Assembly (NCBI RefSeq): GCF_900590755.1
Contig: NZ_UUOC01000021.1
Location: forward strand, 1 to 41,076
Direction of reading: 5' to 3'
Length of the DNA stretch: 41,076 nt
Source of the DNA: Pseudomonas viridiflava
Lineage (GTDB): Bacteria; Pseudomonadota; Gammaproteobacteria; Pseudomonadales; Pseudomonadaceae
Positions within the stretch are counted from its first letter, which is position 1. Each line of letters begins with the position of its first letter. The position numbers were made by a program, and so were the translations under genes. Positions 8,422 through 17,464 of the stretch are shown piece after piece. The notes beneath the pieces are model-generated. The model was given only the letters and a program-made list of their open reading frames with translations. It did not search any database and was not told the DNA's origin.

Positions 8422-10062
8422 ATGAGCTGGCTTCACGATGCAAAACTGTCTACCAAACTGATTACTGCCTTTGGCATTTGCGCCTTCATTACCCTGGGCG
8501 TGGGTGCGCTGGGTAGCCGAGGCGTTTCGCAGCTGTCTACCAGCCTGAAATCGGTGTTTAGTAACAATCTGCTTTCCGTTGCCAACACGGCTGAGGCCAA
8601 AACCAAGGCCGTGGGCCAGACTCGGGATATGTACCGGCTGTACGTCGCCACTACCTCCAACGCGCCACAAAGCGTAAAGGATGAATACCTGGCGTCGATG
8701 AAAGCCAACCAGTTGGCTAGCGAAAAGGCGTTCAAGACCTACCGAGCGACGCCGTTGGCCGACGATGAACGTAGCGCGGGTGACCAGATGGAACGCGACT
8801 GGCCCGCCTACCAGGCCATCGTGCAACGTTACGTGGCCTTGATGACTGCAGGCGACGTCGAGAACGGCCGGGCTTTGCTGCTGGGGGATCTGCAGAAATC
8901 CTATCGTCAGATCATGGATCAACTGACCGTGATGATTGACTCCAACAACCGCCAGATCGGCGAAGGAACCGTGGAAGCGGGGGCAATGGAGTCTTCGGCG
9001 AACAACTCGCTGTATACCGGCATCGTCCTGGCGTTTATCGCGGCATTTGGCCTGGGCATGTTTGTCAGCCGCCTGATCAGCCGACCTATCGCGACCGCCG
9101 TCATCAGCGCTCAACGCATCGCCAAGGGTGATCTGACTCAGAACATCGTCAGCACCGGGCGCGACGAATCCGGGCAACTGCTCAGCGCGCTAGATGATAT
9201 GCAAAACAGCCTCAAAGGCACGATCCAGCAGATCGCCAGCGCCTCTGATCAACTGGCTTCGGCGGCTGAAGAGCTTAATGCCGTGACTGAAACCTCCAGT
9301 CGCGATCTGGTGCGCCAGAACGACGAAATCCAACAGGCCGCCACGGCGGTGACAGAGATGACCGCTGCGGTGGAAGAAGTGGCGCGCAATGCGGTGTCCA
9401 CATCCGAAGCGTCCCGGTCCACCAGCCAGGAAGCCAGCAACGGCCGCAACAAGGCTCGGGACGCCGTGACGGCGATCAACAGTGCTACCACTGAAATCGC
9501 CGCCTCCACCACCATGGTCGAAGAGCTGGCGGTGCAAGTGCGCGACATCGGCAAGGTGCTGGATGTGATTCGCGGCATCGCTGAACAGACCAACCTGCTG
9601 GCGCTCAATGCCGCCATCGAGGCGGCGCGGGCTGGCGAACAAGGCCGTGGTTTTGCCGTGGTTGCTGACGAAGTCCGTGCATTGGCCGCGCGTACCCAGG
9701 CTTCCACCGGGGAAATCGAAGGCATGATCAACAGCGTTCAAACCAGCGCCGATCAGGCGGTCAAGGCCATGGGTAAAAGCCAGTCACTGGTCAACGACAC
9801 CCAGTCCCTGGCTCAGGCTACCGGCCAGGCCCTGGAAGTCATTGCCGATGGCATCTCGCAGATCAATGACCGCAACATGGTGATCGCCAGCGCTTCGGAA
9901 GAACAGGCCAATGTCGCCCGGGAAGTGGATCGCAATCTGGTGAACATTCAGGACCTGTCGACCCAGACGGCGGCCGGTGCTCATCAGTCCAATGCGTCCA
10001 CCCAGGACCTGTCAAATCTGGCGGTGTCCTTTAATACCCTGGTCAGCCGCTTCAAGTTGTAA
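8422..10062 (+). CDS. Methyl-accepting chemotaxis protein
   Basis: 546 residues with the standard transmembrane chemoreceptor layout. There is a short cytoplasmic N-terminus, TM1 at about 11-33, a periplasmic helical sensor at about 35-190 (four-helix-bundle 4HB_MCP type, with [11 protein letters not shown] and many charged helices), TM2 at about 193-213, a HAMP linker from [12 protein letters not shown], and the cytoplasmic signalling coiled coil. The hairpin tip [20 protein letters not shown] is the near-invariant CheA/CheW-binding region. Methylation-type Glu/Gln pairs flank it. It should sense a periplasmic ligand and signal to the Che system. No C-terminal CheR-tethering pentapeptide is evident. 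The gene is monocistronic and ends at a strong hairpin. The ligand cannot be predicted. Confidence 0.93.
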   Translation: MSWLHDAKLSTKLITAFGICAFITLGVGALGSRGVSQLSTSLKSVFSNNLLSVANTAEAKTKAVGQTRDMYRLYVATTSNAPQSVKDEYLASMKANQLASEKAFKTYRATPLADDERSAGDQMERDWPAYQAIVQRYVALMTAGDVENGRALLLGDLQKSYRQIMDQLTVMIDSNNRQIGEGTVEAGAMESSANNSLYTGIVLAFIAAFGLGMFVSRLISRPIATAVISAQRIAKGDLTQNIVSTGRDESGQLLSALDDMQNSLKGTIQQIASASDQLASAAEELNAVTETSSRDLVRQNDEIQQAATAVTEMTAAVEEVARNAVSTSEASRSTSQEASNGRNKARDAVTAINSATTEIAASTTMVEELAVQVRDIGKVLDVIRGIAEQTNLLALNAAIEAARAGEQGRGFAVVADEVRALAARTQASTGEIEGMINSVQTSADQAVKAMGKSQSLVNDTQSLAQATGQALEVIADGISQINDRNMVIASASEEQANVAREVDRNLVNIQDLSTQTAAGAHQSNASTQDLSNLAVSFNTLVSRFKL

Positions 10063-10077
10063 GGCTGTCGTCCAGAT

Positions 10078-10102
10078 AGCGCGGCCCGAACAGGGCCGCG
10101 CT
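10078..10102. terminator. Hairpin between convergent genes (possible bidirectional terminator)
   Basis: A perfect 10-bp stem, AGCGCGGCCC with GGGCCGCGCT, and a 5-base loop lie directly between the chemoreceptor stop and the serine hydrolase stop, touching the latter at 10102. There is no T-tract on either side, so it may stop transcription inefficiently or mainly protect 3' ends. Confidence 0.6.
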
Positions 10103-10992
10103 CAGGACTTGCAGACATTCAAAGCTGCCGCCAATTGGCGCACCACTTCAGTCTCGACTTTGCCCTGATCGGCCCCCTCGCTAAATACCGCGCAAGTCGC
10201 CGTGGCACCTTCATTCATCCTGCGATACACCGCCACCACACTGCCCGGCCCGCCGCCCGTGTGGCCACTGAGCAACAGACCCTGTTCATCCGGACCCTGC
10301 ATCAGGCCAAGGGCGTAACCCGGTTTCAGCCAGGGCCGACCAGGGATGGGACCGCCGAGCTCCCGGGCCGTTTGCATCTCGCGCAATAGCGCTGGCGGGA
10401 AGATGTGCCCGGCCAGCAAGCCATCAAGCAGCAAGGCGGCGTCGGTCAAGGTGCCGATCAGCAGACCGTGATACACCCAGGCGGGATCGTAGCCAGCGGC
10501 TGTACCCATCATCACGTTCTTGAGGTCGTCGGCAGTCCTGGCCAGTCGGACGTCGGTTAAACCCAGAGGGGCCAGCACCCGCTGGATCAGCGCCTGTTCA
10601 ATCTCCAGCGCCGTCACACTCTGGATCAACCGGGATACGTACAAATAACCGACGTTGGAATAGCCCCAGCCTTCGCCTGGGGTGTAACGCAATCGCCCAG
10701 CATCCAGCCGCTCAAGCATCTCGGCAACTGGCCACGGCCGCTGACCCGCAGCGACCGCCGCGTGGTATTCAGCCAGCGCGCCATAGTCGGCCAGCCCGGC
10801 TTCGTGGCGCAGCAGTTGCCTGAGTGTGAATGGCCCTTCCTCCATCGGGTCATCCAGCGCAATCAGCCCATCGCGAACCAGCGTCAGGGCGGCAGCGGCC
10901 AGTACCGTTTTGGTGAAACTCCACCAGGGGACCAACGTTTGCGGCGGTGCAGGTGACACAGCACGACCATTCAATACAAGCGAGGAAAACAT
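10102..10992 (-). CDS. Serine hydrolase, class C beta-lactamase/DD-peptidase fold
   Basis: 296 residues with the three active-site motifs of the family: Ser25-x-x-Lys28 (SFTK), Tyr111-Ser-Asn113 (YSN in WGYSNVGYLY) and His244-Thr-Gly246 (HTGGG) in the position of the KTG box. The segment LLRHEAGLADYG is the usual conserved helix before the YxN motif. No signal peptide is present and SxxK is unusually close to the N-terminus, so this is a compact, probably cytoplasmic member, shorter than AmpC or EstB types (about 350-400 residues). Family members act as esterases, amidases or peptidases, and resistance to beta-lactams should not be inferred. It is convergent with the chemoreceptor gene. Substrate unknown. 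Confidence 0.86.
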   Translation of the reverse strand: MFSSLVLNGRAVSPAPPQTLVPWWSFTKTVLAAAALTLVRDGLIALDDPMEEGPFTLRQLLRHEAGLADYGALAEYHAAVAAGQRPWPVAEMLERLDAGRLRYTPGEGWGYSNVGYLYVSRLIQSVTALEIEQALIQRVLAPLGLTDVRLARTADDLKNVMMGTAAGYDPAWVYHGLLIGTLTDAALLLDGLLAGHIFPPALLREMQTARELGGPIPGRPWLKPGYALGLMQGPDEQGLLLSGHTGGGPGSVVAVYRRMNEGATATCAVFSEGADQGKVETEVVRQLAAALNVCKS

Positions 10993-11074
10993 GCTTAACG
11001 TCTCTGGGATCCTAAGGGTCGGGATAGTAAAGCACTCGTGCCTACCGGGTCGTGTCTGCGCGAACCTTTAACCT

Positions 11075-11182
11075 GTAGGAGTGAGCTTGCTCGCGATAAA
11101 GTCGGGACGACTTTCCTACTATGGTGAGCCCAGCTGTTTTCACGACTGCTTCGCAGCCGATCGCGAGCAAGCTCACTCCTAC
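11075..11182. repeat. REP doublet, family B
   Basis: Inverted 23-base arms GTAGGAGTGAGCTTGCTCGC at 11075-11097 and its complement at 11160-11182. It sits in the 370-base gap between divergent genes (10993-11362). The remainder of that gap shows no gene or clear promoter consensus that I can support. Confidence 0.88.
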
Positions 11183-11362
11183 AGGGATCGTGTCTGCTGC
11201 ACGACAGCGCAGCGTCCGGGACGATGGACACGTTCGGACGGAACCGGCCCAGGCCTAAGAAAGGACATCATCGGCCTTTTCTTCACTGTTATCCCAACCC
11301 CACGTGCCTGTAAGGTACACCCCTGAGCCCTTCTTCACCCCTTGCTAACTGGAGCAAACATC

Positions 11363-11770
11363 ATGGCAACCGCTTCTGCGAACATCCGTGTGCCGGTATC
11401 GGCTGATAAAGTCTGGCAATTGGTCGGCGGTTTTCTTGCCCTGCCGGACTGGCTGCCCTTCATTGCCAGCAGCGAAGCACTTGAAGGCGGCCGGGTGCGC
11501 AAACTCACCACTGCGGACGGCGCAGTCATTGTCGAGCGTCTGCAAACCTACGATAACGCCAATCGCACCTACAGCTATTCGATCGATACCGGGCCCTTTC
11601 CGGCCACCAATTACCTGGCGACTTTGCAGGTCAGTGCCTCTGGAGATCAGGAAACGGTGATCACCTGGTCCGGCAGCTTTACCCCGGATGGCGTCTCGGA
11701 TGCTGAAATCGAAGCCCTGTTCCAAGGCCTCTATGATGGCGGGCTAGAGGCGCTGAAGGGCAATTTTTAA
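11363..11770 (+). CDS. SRPBCC (START/Bet v1-like) family protein
   Basis: 135 residues from the ATG at 11363, chosen because GGAG lies eight bases upstream; a longer TTG start at 11342 is disfavoured. The opening VPVSADKVWQLVGGFLALPDWLP is typical of polyketide-cyclase/SRPBCC proteins (strand, then helix with VW..V..F....W.P). It is followed by antiparallel strands (TYSYSIDTGPFPATNYLATLQV, TVITWSGSFTP) and a long C-terminal helix ending LYDGGLEALKGNF. The fold binds hydrophobic ligands in a cavity; no catalytic role can be assigned. It lacks a signal peptide and so is cytoplasmic. An inverted repeat (CAGGCCCG/CGGGCCTG, 11790-11819) follows the stop. Confidence 0.82.
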   Translation: MATASANIRVPVSADKVWQLVGGFLALPDWLPFIASSEALEGGRVRKLTTADGAVIVERLQTYDNANRTYSYSIDTGPFPATNYLATLQVSASGDQETVITWSGSFTPDGVSDAEIEALFQGLYDGGLEALKGNF

Positions 11771-11789
11771 GGTTTGAACAGGCACAGTG

Positions 11790-11819
11790 CAGGCCCGAAG
11801 ATGAAATCCACCGGGCCTG
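11790..11819 (+). terminator. Possible hairpin after the SRPBCC gene
   Basis: CAGGCCCG (11790-11797) and CGGGCCTG (11812-11819) form an 8-bp stem with a 14-base loop about 20 bases after the stop codon. No T-tract follows, so termination is uncertain. Confidence 0.35.
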
Positions 11820-11930
11820 TGGCTGAACTGACTACGTCTTGAGTCGTCAATATGGGCGCGAGCTTAAATCGCGTTTCGCCGTGCGGGAAGAATCGCGCAT
11901 CATGGGCGCTGTCAGTTCAAGGAGACATTC

Positions 11931-12782
11931 ATGCGCATCATTCCATCTTTTATGCGTCTTGCCGCCTTGTCGCTGGGATTAGTATTTACCGCCACCGCAG
12001 TGGCGTCCGAAGAGTCACAGCTGGTTGAGTCCATCAACAGCTATCGCAATCAGGCCCAGCGCTGCGGCAGCCAGGTCTCTCAGGAATTGCCCCCGCTGAG
12101 CACCGATACACGTCTGGTGCTGTCGGCCACCAGCACCGTGGATTTGCAGCAGGCCATGGCGCGGGCCACCTATCCGATGGTTAACGTGCAGGCGATCAGC
12201 CTGTCTGGGCCGCGTGATGCCCAGTCCGCCATGCAAACCCTGCAGGAAAGTTTTTGCCAGGTGGTCCTGGACCCGCAGTTCATCGATATCGGTGTCAGCC
12301 GCGAAGGCCGGGACTGGCGGATCGTGCTGGCGCGTCCACTGCTGACCGCGCGCCTGGGTGACTGGCAGGCCGAGGGCCAGAAATTGCTGACCATGGTCAA
12401 CACCGCACGCGGACAGGCTCGCCAATGTGGAGGCCAGCCGTTCAACCCCGCACCGGCGCTGACCTGGAACGCCAGCCTGGCCACCGCATCGGAGGCCCAC
12501 AGCCGGGCCATGGCCAATAACAATTTCTTCGATCACAAAGACCGCGATGGCCGCACGCCGGGAGATCGGGCTGAACTGGCAGGCTACGTGGCACAGCAGG
12601 TCGGCGAAAACATCGCCGCAGGGCAAGACACCGTGCGCAAGGTCGTGGATGGCTGGCTGGCAAGCCCCGGCCATTGCACTAACCTCATGAACCCGGCCTT
12701 CCACGAACTGGGCGCCGCCTACGCGGTAGACCCTAAAAGCGATGCGGGGATTTACTGGACGGCGATGTTTGGGGTGCAGTGA
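11931..12782 (+). CDS. Secreted CAP/SCP-domain protein with a degenerate second CAP-like half
   Basis: 283 residues with a strong AAGGAG ribosome binding site. Residues 1-25 form a Sec signal peptide (…TATAVA). The C-terminal half, about 148-283, is a bacterial CAP/SCP/PR1 (YkwD-type) domain: LTMVNTARGQARQCGG, LTWNASLATASEAHSRAMANNNFFDHKDRDGRTPGDRAELAGY, GENIAAG, VVDGWLASPGHCTNLMNPAFHELGAAYA. The His, Glu and Gly-His-Cys elements of the CAP cavity are present. The N-terminal half (about 29-140) starts with a matching pattern (LVESINSYRNQAQRCGSQ, then L..D.RL..AA-like helix and FIDIGVSREGRDWRIVLARP) but lacks the HS.....F.H core, suggesting a decayed duplicate. Family functions include extracellular proteases, lipid binding and toxins; none is assigned here. 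Confidence 0.85.
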   Translation: MRIIPSFMRLAALSLGLVFTATAVASEESQLVESINSYRNQAQRCGSQVSQELPPLSTDTRLVLSATSTVDLQQAMARATYPMVNVQAISLSGPRDAQSAMQTLQESFCQVVLDPQFIDIGVSREGRDWRIVLARPLLTARLGDWQAEGQKLLTMVNTARGQARQCGGQPFNPAPALTWNASLATASEAHSRAMANNNFFDHKDRDGRTPGDRAELAGYVAQQVGENIAAGQDTVRKVVDGWLASPGHCTNLMNPAFHELGAAYAVDPKSDAGIYWTAMFGVQ

Positions 12783-12802
12783 TACGCAGCAATGCTTTAC
12801 CT

Positions 12803-12892
12803 GTGGGACCGGCTTTAGCCGGGAAGATGGCGGTACATTCACCAAATATGTACTGACAGACACGCCGCCTTCCCGGCTAAAGCCGGTCCCAC
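12803..12892. repeat. REP doublet, family A
   Basis: Perfect inverted 24-base arms at 12803-12826 and 12869-12892 between the stop codons of the CAP gene and the convergent hybrid kinase gene. Confidence 0.92.
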
Positions 12893-12918
12893 AGATCCAT
12901 GTTTGCGGTGGCCAAGAC

Positions 12919-14973
12919 TCAACCGCGAATCAACTCCTTGATACGCGACGCCAGCGCTTCCAGAGAAAACGGCTTGGTCAGCACATCGGTCGCACGTTCC
13001 AGGTGGCTTTTGTCCAGGACTGCGGTTTCCGCGTAACCGGTGATGAACAGCACCGGCAGTTCCGGCCTGTTGACCCGGGCCGCGTCGGCCATCTGCCGGC
13101 CATTGATTCCGCCAGGCAGGCCAACGTCGGTCACCAGCAAATCAATGCGCACGTCTGACTGCAGAATCTGCAACCCGGCCAGGCTGTCCGCCGCCTCAAT
13201 TGCAACGTAGCCCAGGCTGGCCAGCACCTCGGTGACCAGCATGCGCACGGATGATTCGTCATCCACGATCAGCACGGTCTCACCTTCCCCCGCCAACGGA
13301 ATATCGCTGATATTCCCTTGAACCATCGGCGCCTCAGCGACCCGACGATGACGAGGCAGGTGCAGACAGACCGTGGTGCCCTGGTTGATCTCGGACCGGA
13401 TTCTGATCTGCCCGCCGGATTGGCGCGCAAAGCCATAAATCATCGACAGGCCCAAGCCGGTCCCCGCGCCGACCGGCTTGGTGGTGAAAAACGGCTCGAA
13501 GGCTCGGGCGATCACCTGGGGACTCATGCCGCAGCCGGTATCGCTGACACAGACCTTCAGGTATTCGCCTGCCGGCAGATCCTGATCCAGCTCACTGCCC
13601 TCCTCCAGCCATTCATTGCTGGTTTCGATCACCACGCTCCCACCCGCAGGCATGGCATCCCGAGCGTTGATGCACAGATTGAGCAGGGTATTTTCCAGCT
13701 GTGCAGGATCAATCAGCGCCGTCCACAAATCGCTGGCGGCCCGCACCTGAATCTCAATCGAAGGCCCGACCGTGCGGCTGATCAACTCCTCCATGCCCCT
13801 GATCAGGCTGTTCACGTCAGTGGGCAATGGCGCCAGGGTCTGACGCCGGGAAAAGGCCAGCAGGCGATGGGTCAAGGAGGCCGCACGTTGTACTGCTCCC
13901 TGCGCCACCGTCAGGTAGCGCTCGACGTCTGCGACCCGGCCCTGATTCAGGCGCATCTGCATCAGTTCCAGGCTGCCGGAAATGCCTGCCAGCAAATTAT
14001 TGAAATCGTGAGCGATGCCGCCGGTCAACTGGCCCACCGCCTCCATTTTCTGCGACTGGCGCAACACATCTTCAATGGCCTCACGTTCGCTGACCGCCTC
14101 AAGGATGCGTTGCTCCAGGGTTTGATTGAGTTCCTGGACGGCCGCTTCGGCCTGCTTGCGCGCGGTCACATCAATCGATGACCCGATCAGACCGATTATT
14201 TCGCCAGCCTCGTTGCGCAACGGCGACTTGACCGACAGCCAGGTTGCAGCCGAACCATCGGCCAGACGGACTTCCTCTTCAACCTGCTCAACCACGCCAG
14301 CCTGCATGATCCGCTGGTCGGTGGCCATGATCACCCGCGCCTGCTCCTTGTCAGCCAGATACTCCAGGTCGGTTTTGCCAATGTAGAACTCTGGCGATTT
14401 GCCGATCAGCTCGGTGGTGCCGTGGTTCGCAACCAGCATTCGACCTTCCAGATCCTTGGCGTAGACCACGCCAGGAACGGCTGCCGTAAAGGTGCGCAAT
14501 AAAGAGGTGATCCGGTCACGCTCGGCTTCGGCGTTGCGCCGGGTTTCGATATCGAGTAATACCCCGAGAAAGCGGCTGGGCTGACCTTCGCCGTCGTATT
14601 CGACCCGGCCATTTGCGCGAAACCAGCGATAGTTGCCATCGCGCTGCATGACCCGGTATTCACATTGATAAGAACCACCACGGGCAAGCGCAGCAACGAT
14701 CTCGGCCTCGACCCGCGCCCGGTCATCAGGGTGAATCGAGGCGGTCATTTTCTCGAGTGGCAAACCTTCGGCCGCCTGCAGCTCAGTGATGCCGAAAGAG
14801 ACGGCGAAACGCGCATCGCCGATCACATGATTGGCCGGCACATCCCACACCCAGGTGCCGACAATCGCCTCAGCATCCAGCGCCAGCTGCAAGCGCTCGG
14901 CTTTATCGCGTAGCGGAAAATCCAGCAATCCGCCATGATCTTTCGACTGGTTATCCTTACTGTCGTCGCTCAT
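12919..14973 (-). CDS. PAS-PAS hybrid histidine kinase with C-terminal receiver
   Basis: 684 residues from the ATG at 14973. PAS/PAC domain 1 spans about 26-150 (HPDDRARVEAEI, YRWFRANGRV), PAS domain 2 about 155-277 (AAVPGVVYAKDLEGRMLVAN, EIIGLIGSSIDVTARK), then a coiled-coil linker. HisKA has phospho-acceptor His322 in GGIAHDFNNLL, the HATPase has NLCINARDAMP, DTGCGMS and GTGLGLSM, and a receiver runs from about 565 with Asp571-Asp572, phospho-acceptor Asp616 (LLVTDVGLPG) and Lys in LTKPFS. No membrane segment is seen, so this is a cytosolic sensor. The open frame continues upstream to 15177, but that extension reads through a REP arm. No cognate regulator adjoins it. Confidence 0.9.
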   Translation of the reverse strand: MSDDSKDNQSKDHGGLLDFPLRDKAERLQLALDAEAIVGTWVWDVPANHVIGDARFAVSFGITELQAAEGLPLEKMTASIHPDDRARVEAEIVAALARGGSYQCEYRVMQRDGNYRWFRANGRVEYDGEGQPSRFLGVLLDIETRRNAEAERDRITSLLRTFTAAVPGVVYAKDLEGRMLVANHGTTELIGKSPEFYIGKTDLEYLADKEQARVIMATDQRIMQAGVVEQVEEEVRLADGSAATWLSVKSPLRNEAGEIIGLIGSSIDVTARKQAEAAVQELNQTLEQRILEAVSEREAIEDVLRQSQKMEAVGQLTGGIAHDFNNLLAGISGSLELMQMRLNQGRVADVERYLTVAQGAVQRAASLTHRLLAFSRRQTLAPLPTDVNSLIRGMEELISRTVGPSIEIQVRAASDLWTALIDPAQLENTLLNLCINARDAMPAGGSVVIETSNEWLEEGSELDQDLPAGEYLKVCVSDTGCGMSPQVIARAFEPFFTTKPVGAGTGLGLSMIYGFARQSGGQIRIRSEINQGTTVCLHLPRHRRVAEAPMVQGNISDIPLAGEGETVLIVDDESSVRMLVTEVLASLGYVAIEAADSLAGLQILQSDVRIDLLVTDVGLPGGINGRQMADAARVNRPELPVLFITGYAETAVLDKSHLERATDVLTKPFSLEALASRIKELIRG

Positions 14974-15134
14974 CAACCAACCACTGCTGTTCGTAATTCC
15001 CTGACCGACCCGGCCGCATGCTGCGGATGTTGCCGATGCGGCCGGGGCATTACAAGCTTTGCGAATGTCGTTGTGGGTGTCTCGAGGTATGGATGCGTAT
15101 CGCCAAATCGCATTCCGATTGAAATACTTTTTCC

Positions 15135-15319
15135 GTAAGAGCTGCCGAAGGCTGCGAAGGCGGTGTGTCAGGTACACCGCTTTCGCAGCCCTCGTAACCT
15201 CGGTCAGCTCCTACAGGTTCTGTGGTTTTCAGATCCACCGCACAATCTGTAGGAGCTGCCGAAGGCTGCGAATGGCGGTGTGTCAAAATATCGCCTTCGC
15301 AGCCTTCGGCAGCTCCTAC
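15135..15319. repeat. Two REP doublets, family C
   Basis: The first doublet (15135-15158 with 15182-15214) is imperfect; its right arm carries an insertion (CTCGTAACCTCGG). The second (15249-15272 with 15296-15319) is perfect: GTAGGAGCTGCCGAAGGCTG and its complement. Together they fill most of the 382-base gap between the kinase start and the IclR stop; nothing else is visible there. Confidence 0.9.
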
Positions 15320-15355
15320 AGGGCCTTGCTGTGTCTGAATAGACGCCGGTCAACG

Positions 15356-16192
15356 TTAATCCACCTGCCCAAACACCTGACTCGGCCTTCTCAACGACGG
15401 ATCGAACGGGTTGATCCGCGCGCTGATCACTGCTGCTTCGCGTTTGAGCAGTTCGACAACGGTGGGCAGGCGGTCCGGGCCGAGGCGGTCGCTGATGGTG
15501 GCGACGCTGAGGGCGGCGACCGAGCGGCCTTCGCGGTCGAAGATTGGCACCGCCAGGCCCGCCATCCCCGGCAAGGCTCCGGTGTTGCGGGCGGCGTAGC
15601 CCAGGCGGCGGACGTTTTCGACTTCCGAGCGCAGGAAGACTTCGTCGTACAGGTGGAAGTCCTTGAGGCGCGGCAGGTTGTAACGGATCACCGTGTCGCG
15701 CTCTTCTTCGGGCAGGTAAGCCAGAATAGCCAGACTGCCCTGCCCCACGCCCAATGCCACGCGGCCGCCGATGTCACCGGTGAAGGTGCGGATCGGATAA
15801 GGACCTTCGCTACGGTCCAGGCAGATGGCATCAAAACCGCTGCGGGCCAGCAGAAACAGCGAATCGCCCAACGACGCGGAAAGCCGCAGCATGCTGGGCC
15901 GGACGATTTCTCGCAGGTTGCCGGTCTTGCCCGCTTTGGCGGCCAGGGCGAAGAACTCGATGCTCAGCCGATAGCGCTTGCTGCGCTGATCCTGCTCGAC
16001 CATGCCTTCGTCCATAAGGCTGCGCAGCAGACGGTGGGTGGTGGGTTGCGAGAGGCCGACTTGCTGCGCCAGTTGTGTGACCCGCTCGCCTTCTTCCGGG
16101 CAATCCCCCAGACAGCGCAGCACGGCAAACATCCGTGACACCGCACCGACGCCTGTGTCTTTTGGATTTTCATTCCGCTCAGTGGAATTCAT
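15356..16192 (-). CDS. IclR-family transcriptional regulator
   Basis: 278 residues from the ATG at 16192; an in-frame TTG lies at 16207. The N-terminal winged helix-turn-helix (about 15-75) reads VSRMFAVLRCLGD..., RVTQLAQQVGLSQPTTHRLLRSLMDEGMVEQD, followed by the IclR effector domain (about 90-260) with LRLSASLGDSLFLLARSGFDAICLDR, GGRVALGVGQGSLAILAYLPEEE, RNTGALPGMAGLAVPIFDREG and AALSVATISDRLGPD. It diverges from the ABC transporter/dehydrogenase cluster starting at 16436. By family habit it should control that cluster in response to the catabolised compound or a derivative. A repeated element lies in and beside the intergenic region (see the operator entry). Confidence 0.9.
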   Translation of the reverse strand: MNSTERNENPKDTGVGAVSRMFAVLRCLGDCPEEGERVTQLAQQVGLSQPTTHRLLRSLMDEGMVEQDQRSKRYRLSIEFFALAAKAGKTGNLREIVRPSMLRLSASLGDSLFLLARSGFDAICLDRSEGPYPIRTFTGDIGGRVALGVGQGSLAILAYLPEEERDTVIRYNLPRLKDFHLYDEVFLRSEVENVRRLGYAARNTGALPGMAGLAVPIFDREGRSVAALSVATISDRLGPDRLPTVVELLKREAAVISARINPFDPSLRRPSQVFGQVD

Positions 16193-16261
16193 ATGGTCGT
16201 TTACCAATAACTAATTCAATGATCGAAAGAACTGAAAGAAATATACCATTCAGTGAAATTC
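16179..16261. promoter_or_regulatory. Candidate IclR operator: two copies of TCAGTGRAATTC
   Basis: TCAGTGGAATTC at 16179-16190 (overlapping the IclR start region) and TCAGTGAAATTC at 16250-16261 are direct repeats differing at one base, 71 bases apart. The first sits inside a palindrome ATTCC..GGAAT, the second inside TTCAGTGAA. Position in the divergent control region fits an autoregulated operator, but the first copy is partly coding and could be coincidence. Confidence 0.4.
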
Positions 16262-16435
16262 TCTCTTTCGCCCATCCTAGTCTTCGTCTTAATCTCAGTC
16301 CACAGGGCGATTTGAACAAAACCTGGTAGCCGACTCAGATCGAGCACCAACGTCCACAGCAACTGCAAAATTTCATTTCGCATCTGCCCAAACCAACAAC
16401 GTACTTCTGTGCGTGATCAAAGGTGGAACGCAGCT

Positions 16436-17464
16436 ATGGCTTTTTTGCAGCTTGAAGGTCTCTCCAAACGCTACGGCGCTATCGACGCGGTAGTCGCCAC
16501 CAACCTGGCGGTGGAGAAAGGCGAATTCGTTTCTCTGCTTGGGCCGTCCGGCTGCGGCAAGACCACTACCCTGCAAATGATTGCCGGCTTCGTTGACGTC
16601 AGCGACGGGCGCATCGTGCTCGATGGCCGCGACATCACCCATGCCAAACCCAGCAGCCGCGGCTTGGGGGTGGTGTTCCAGAGTTATGCACTGTTCCCGC
16701 ACATGAGCGTTGCCGATAACGTCGCCTTTGGCCTGCGCATGCGCAAAGTGCCGGCAGCAGATATTCAGCGCCGCGTGACTACGGTGCTGGAGCTGGTGCG
16801 CTTGAGTCAGCATGCCCAACGCTACCCTCGCGAACTGTCCGGCGGGCAACGTCAGCGTGTGGCACTGGCCAGGGCGCTGGTGATCGAGCCGCCGGTGCTG
16901 CTGCTCGACGAGCCACTGTCCAACCTCGACGCCAATCTGCGGGAAGAGATGCAATTCGAGATTCGCCGCATCCAGCGCGAAGTTGGCATCACCACCTTGA
17001 TGGTCACCCACGATCAGGCCGAAGCCCTGTCCATCAGCGACCGCGTGGTGGTCATGCAAGCCGGGCGCATCACTCAGATCGACGAGCCGTACAAACTCTA
17101 CGAACACCCGCGTACCCGATTCATCTCTGGTTTCGTCGGCAAGGCCAACATGCTGCCAGGGGATCTGGACGGCCAGGGCTGCGCGCAAGTGCGCCAGGTG
17201 CCGGGTGACGGCGCGCTGACCTTGAGCCTGCGCCCGGAGAAGATCGATCTGGTGGCCGCTGGCTCCGGACGCCTGCAAGGCAAGGTCATTACCCGTTACT
17301 TCCTCGGCAGCCAGTGGCTGTATCGCATCGAAACCGCCATCGGCGAAATCACCGTGGTACGCCGCAATGACGGCGACGCGCCCATGGAAGAAGGCACCGC
17401 AGTGGGCATGGACTGGCAGGCCGGGTTGCTGCGGGTGCTGGACGCCGACGAGGTGCATCCATGA
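16436..17464 (+). CDS. ABC transporter ATP-binding protein, PotA type
   Basis: 342 residues from the ATG at 16436, preferred over the GTG at 16409 because AGGTGG lies nine bases upstream. ATPase motifs are Walker A GPSGCGKTT, Q-loop VVFQSYALFPHMSV, signature LSGGQRQRVALARAL, Walker B VLLLDEPLSNLD and switch His in MVTHDQAEALSISD. The C-terminal 100 residues form a TOBE-like regulatory domain (LSLRPEKIDLV), as in PotA/FbpC-type importers. It should energise uptake through the two permeases that follow. Its stop overlaps the next start (ATGA). First gene of the catabolic cluster, divergent from the IclR gene. The subfamily takes polyamines, opines and similar small cations or zwitterions; the real substrate is unknown. 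Confidence 0.92.
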   Translation: MAFLQLEGLSKRYGAIDAVVATNLAVEKGEFVSLLGPSGCGKTTTLQMIAGFVDVSDGRIVLDGRDITHAKPSSRGLGVVFQSYALFPHMSVADNVAFGLRMRKVPAADIQRRVTTVLELVRLSQHAQRYPRELSGGQRQRVALARALVIEPPVLLLDEPLSNLDANLREEMQFEIRRIQREVGITTLMVTHDQAEALSISDRVVVMQAGRITQIDEPYKLYEHPRTRFISGFVGKANMLPGDLDGQGCAQVRQVPGDGALTLSLRPEKIDLVAAGSGRLQGKVITRYFLGSQWLYRIETAIGEITVVRRNDGDAPMEEGTAVGMDWQAGLLRVLDADEVHP

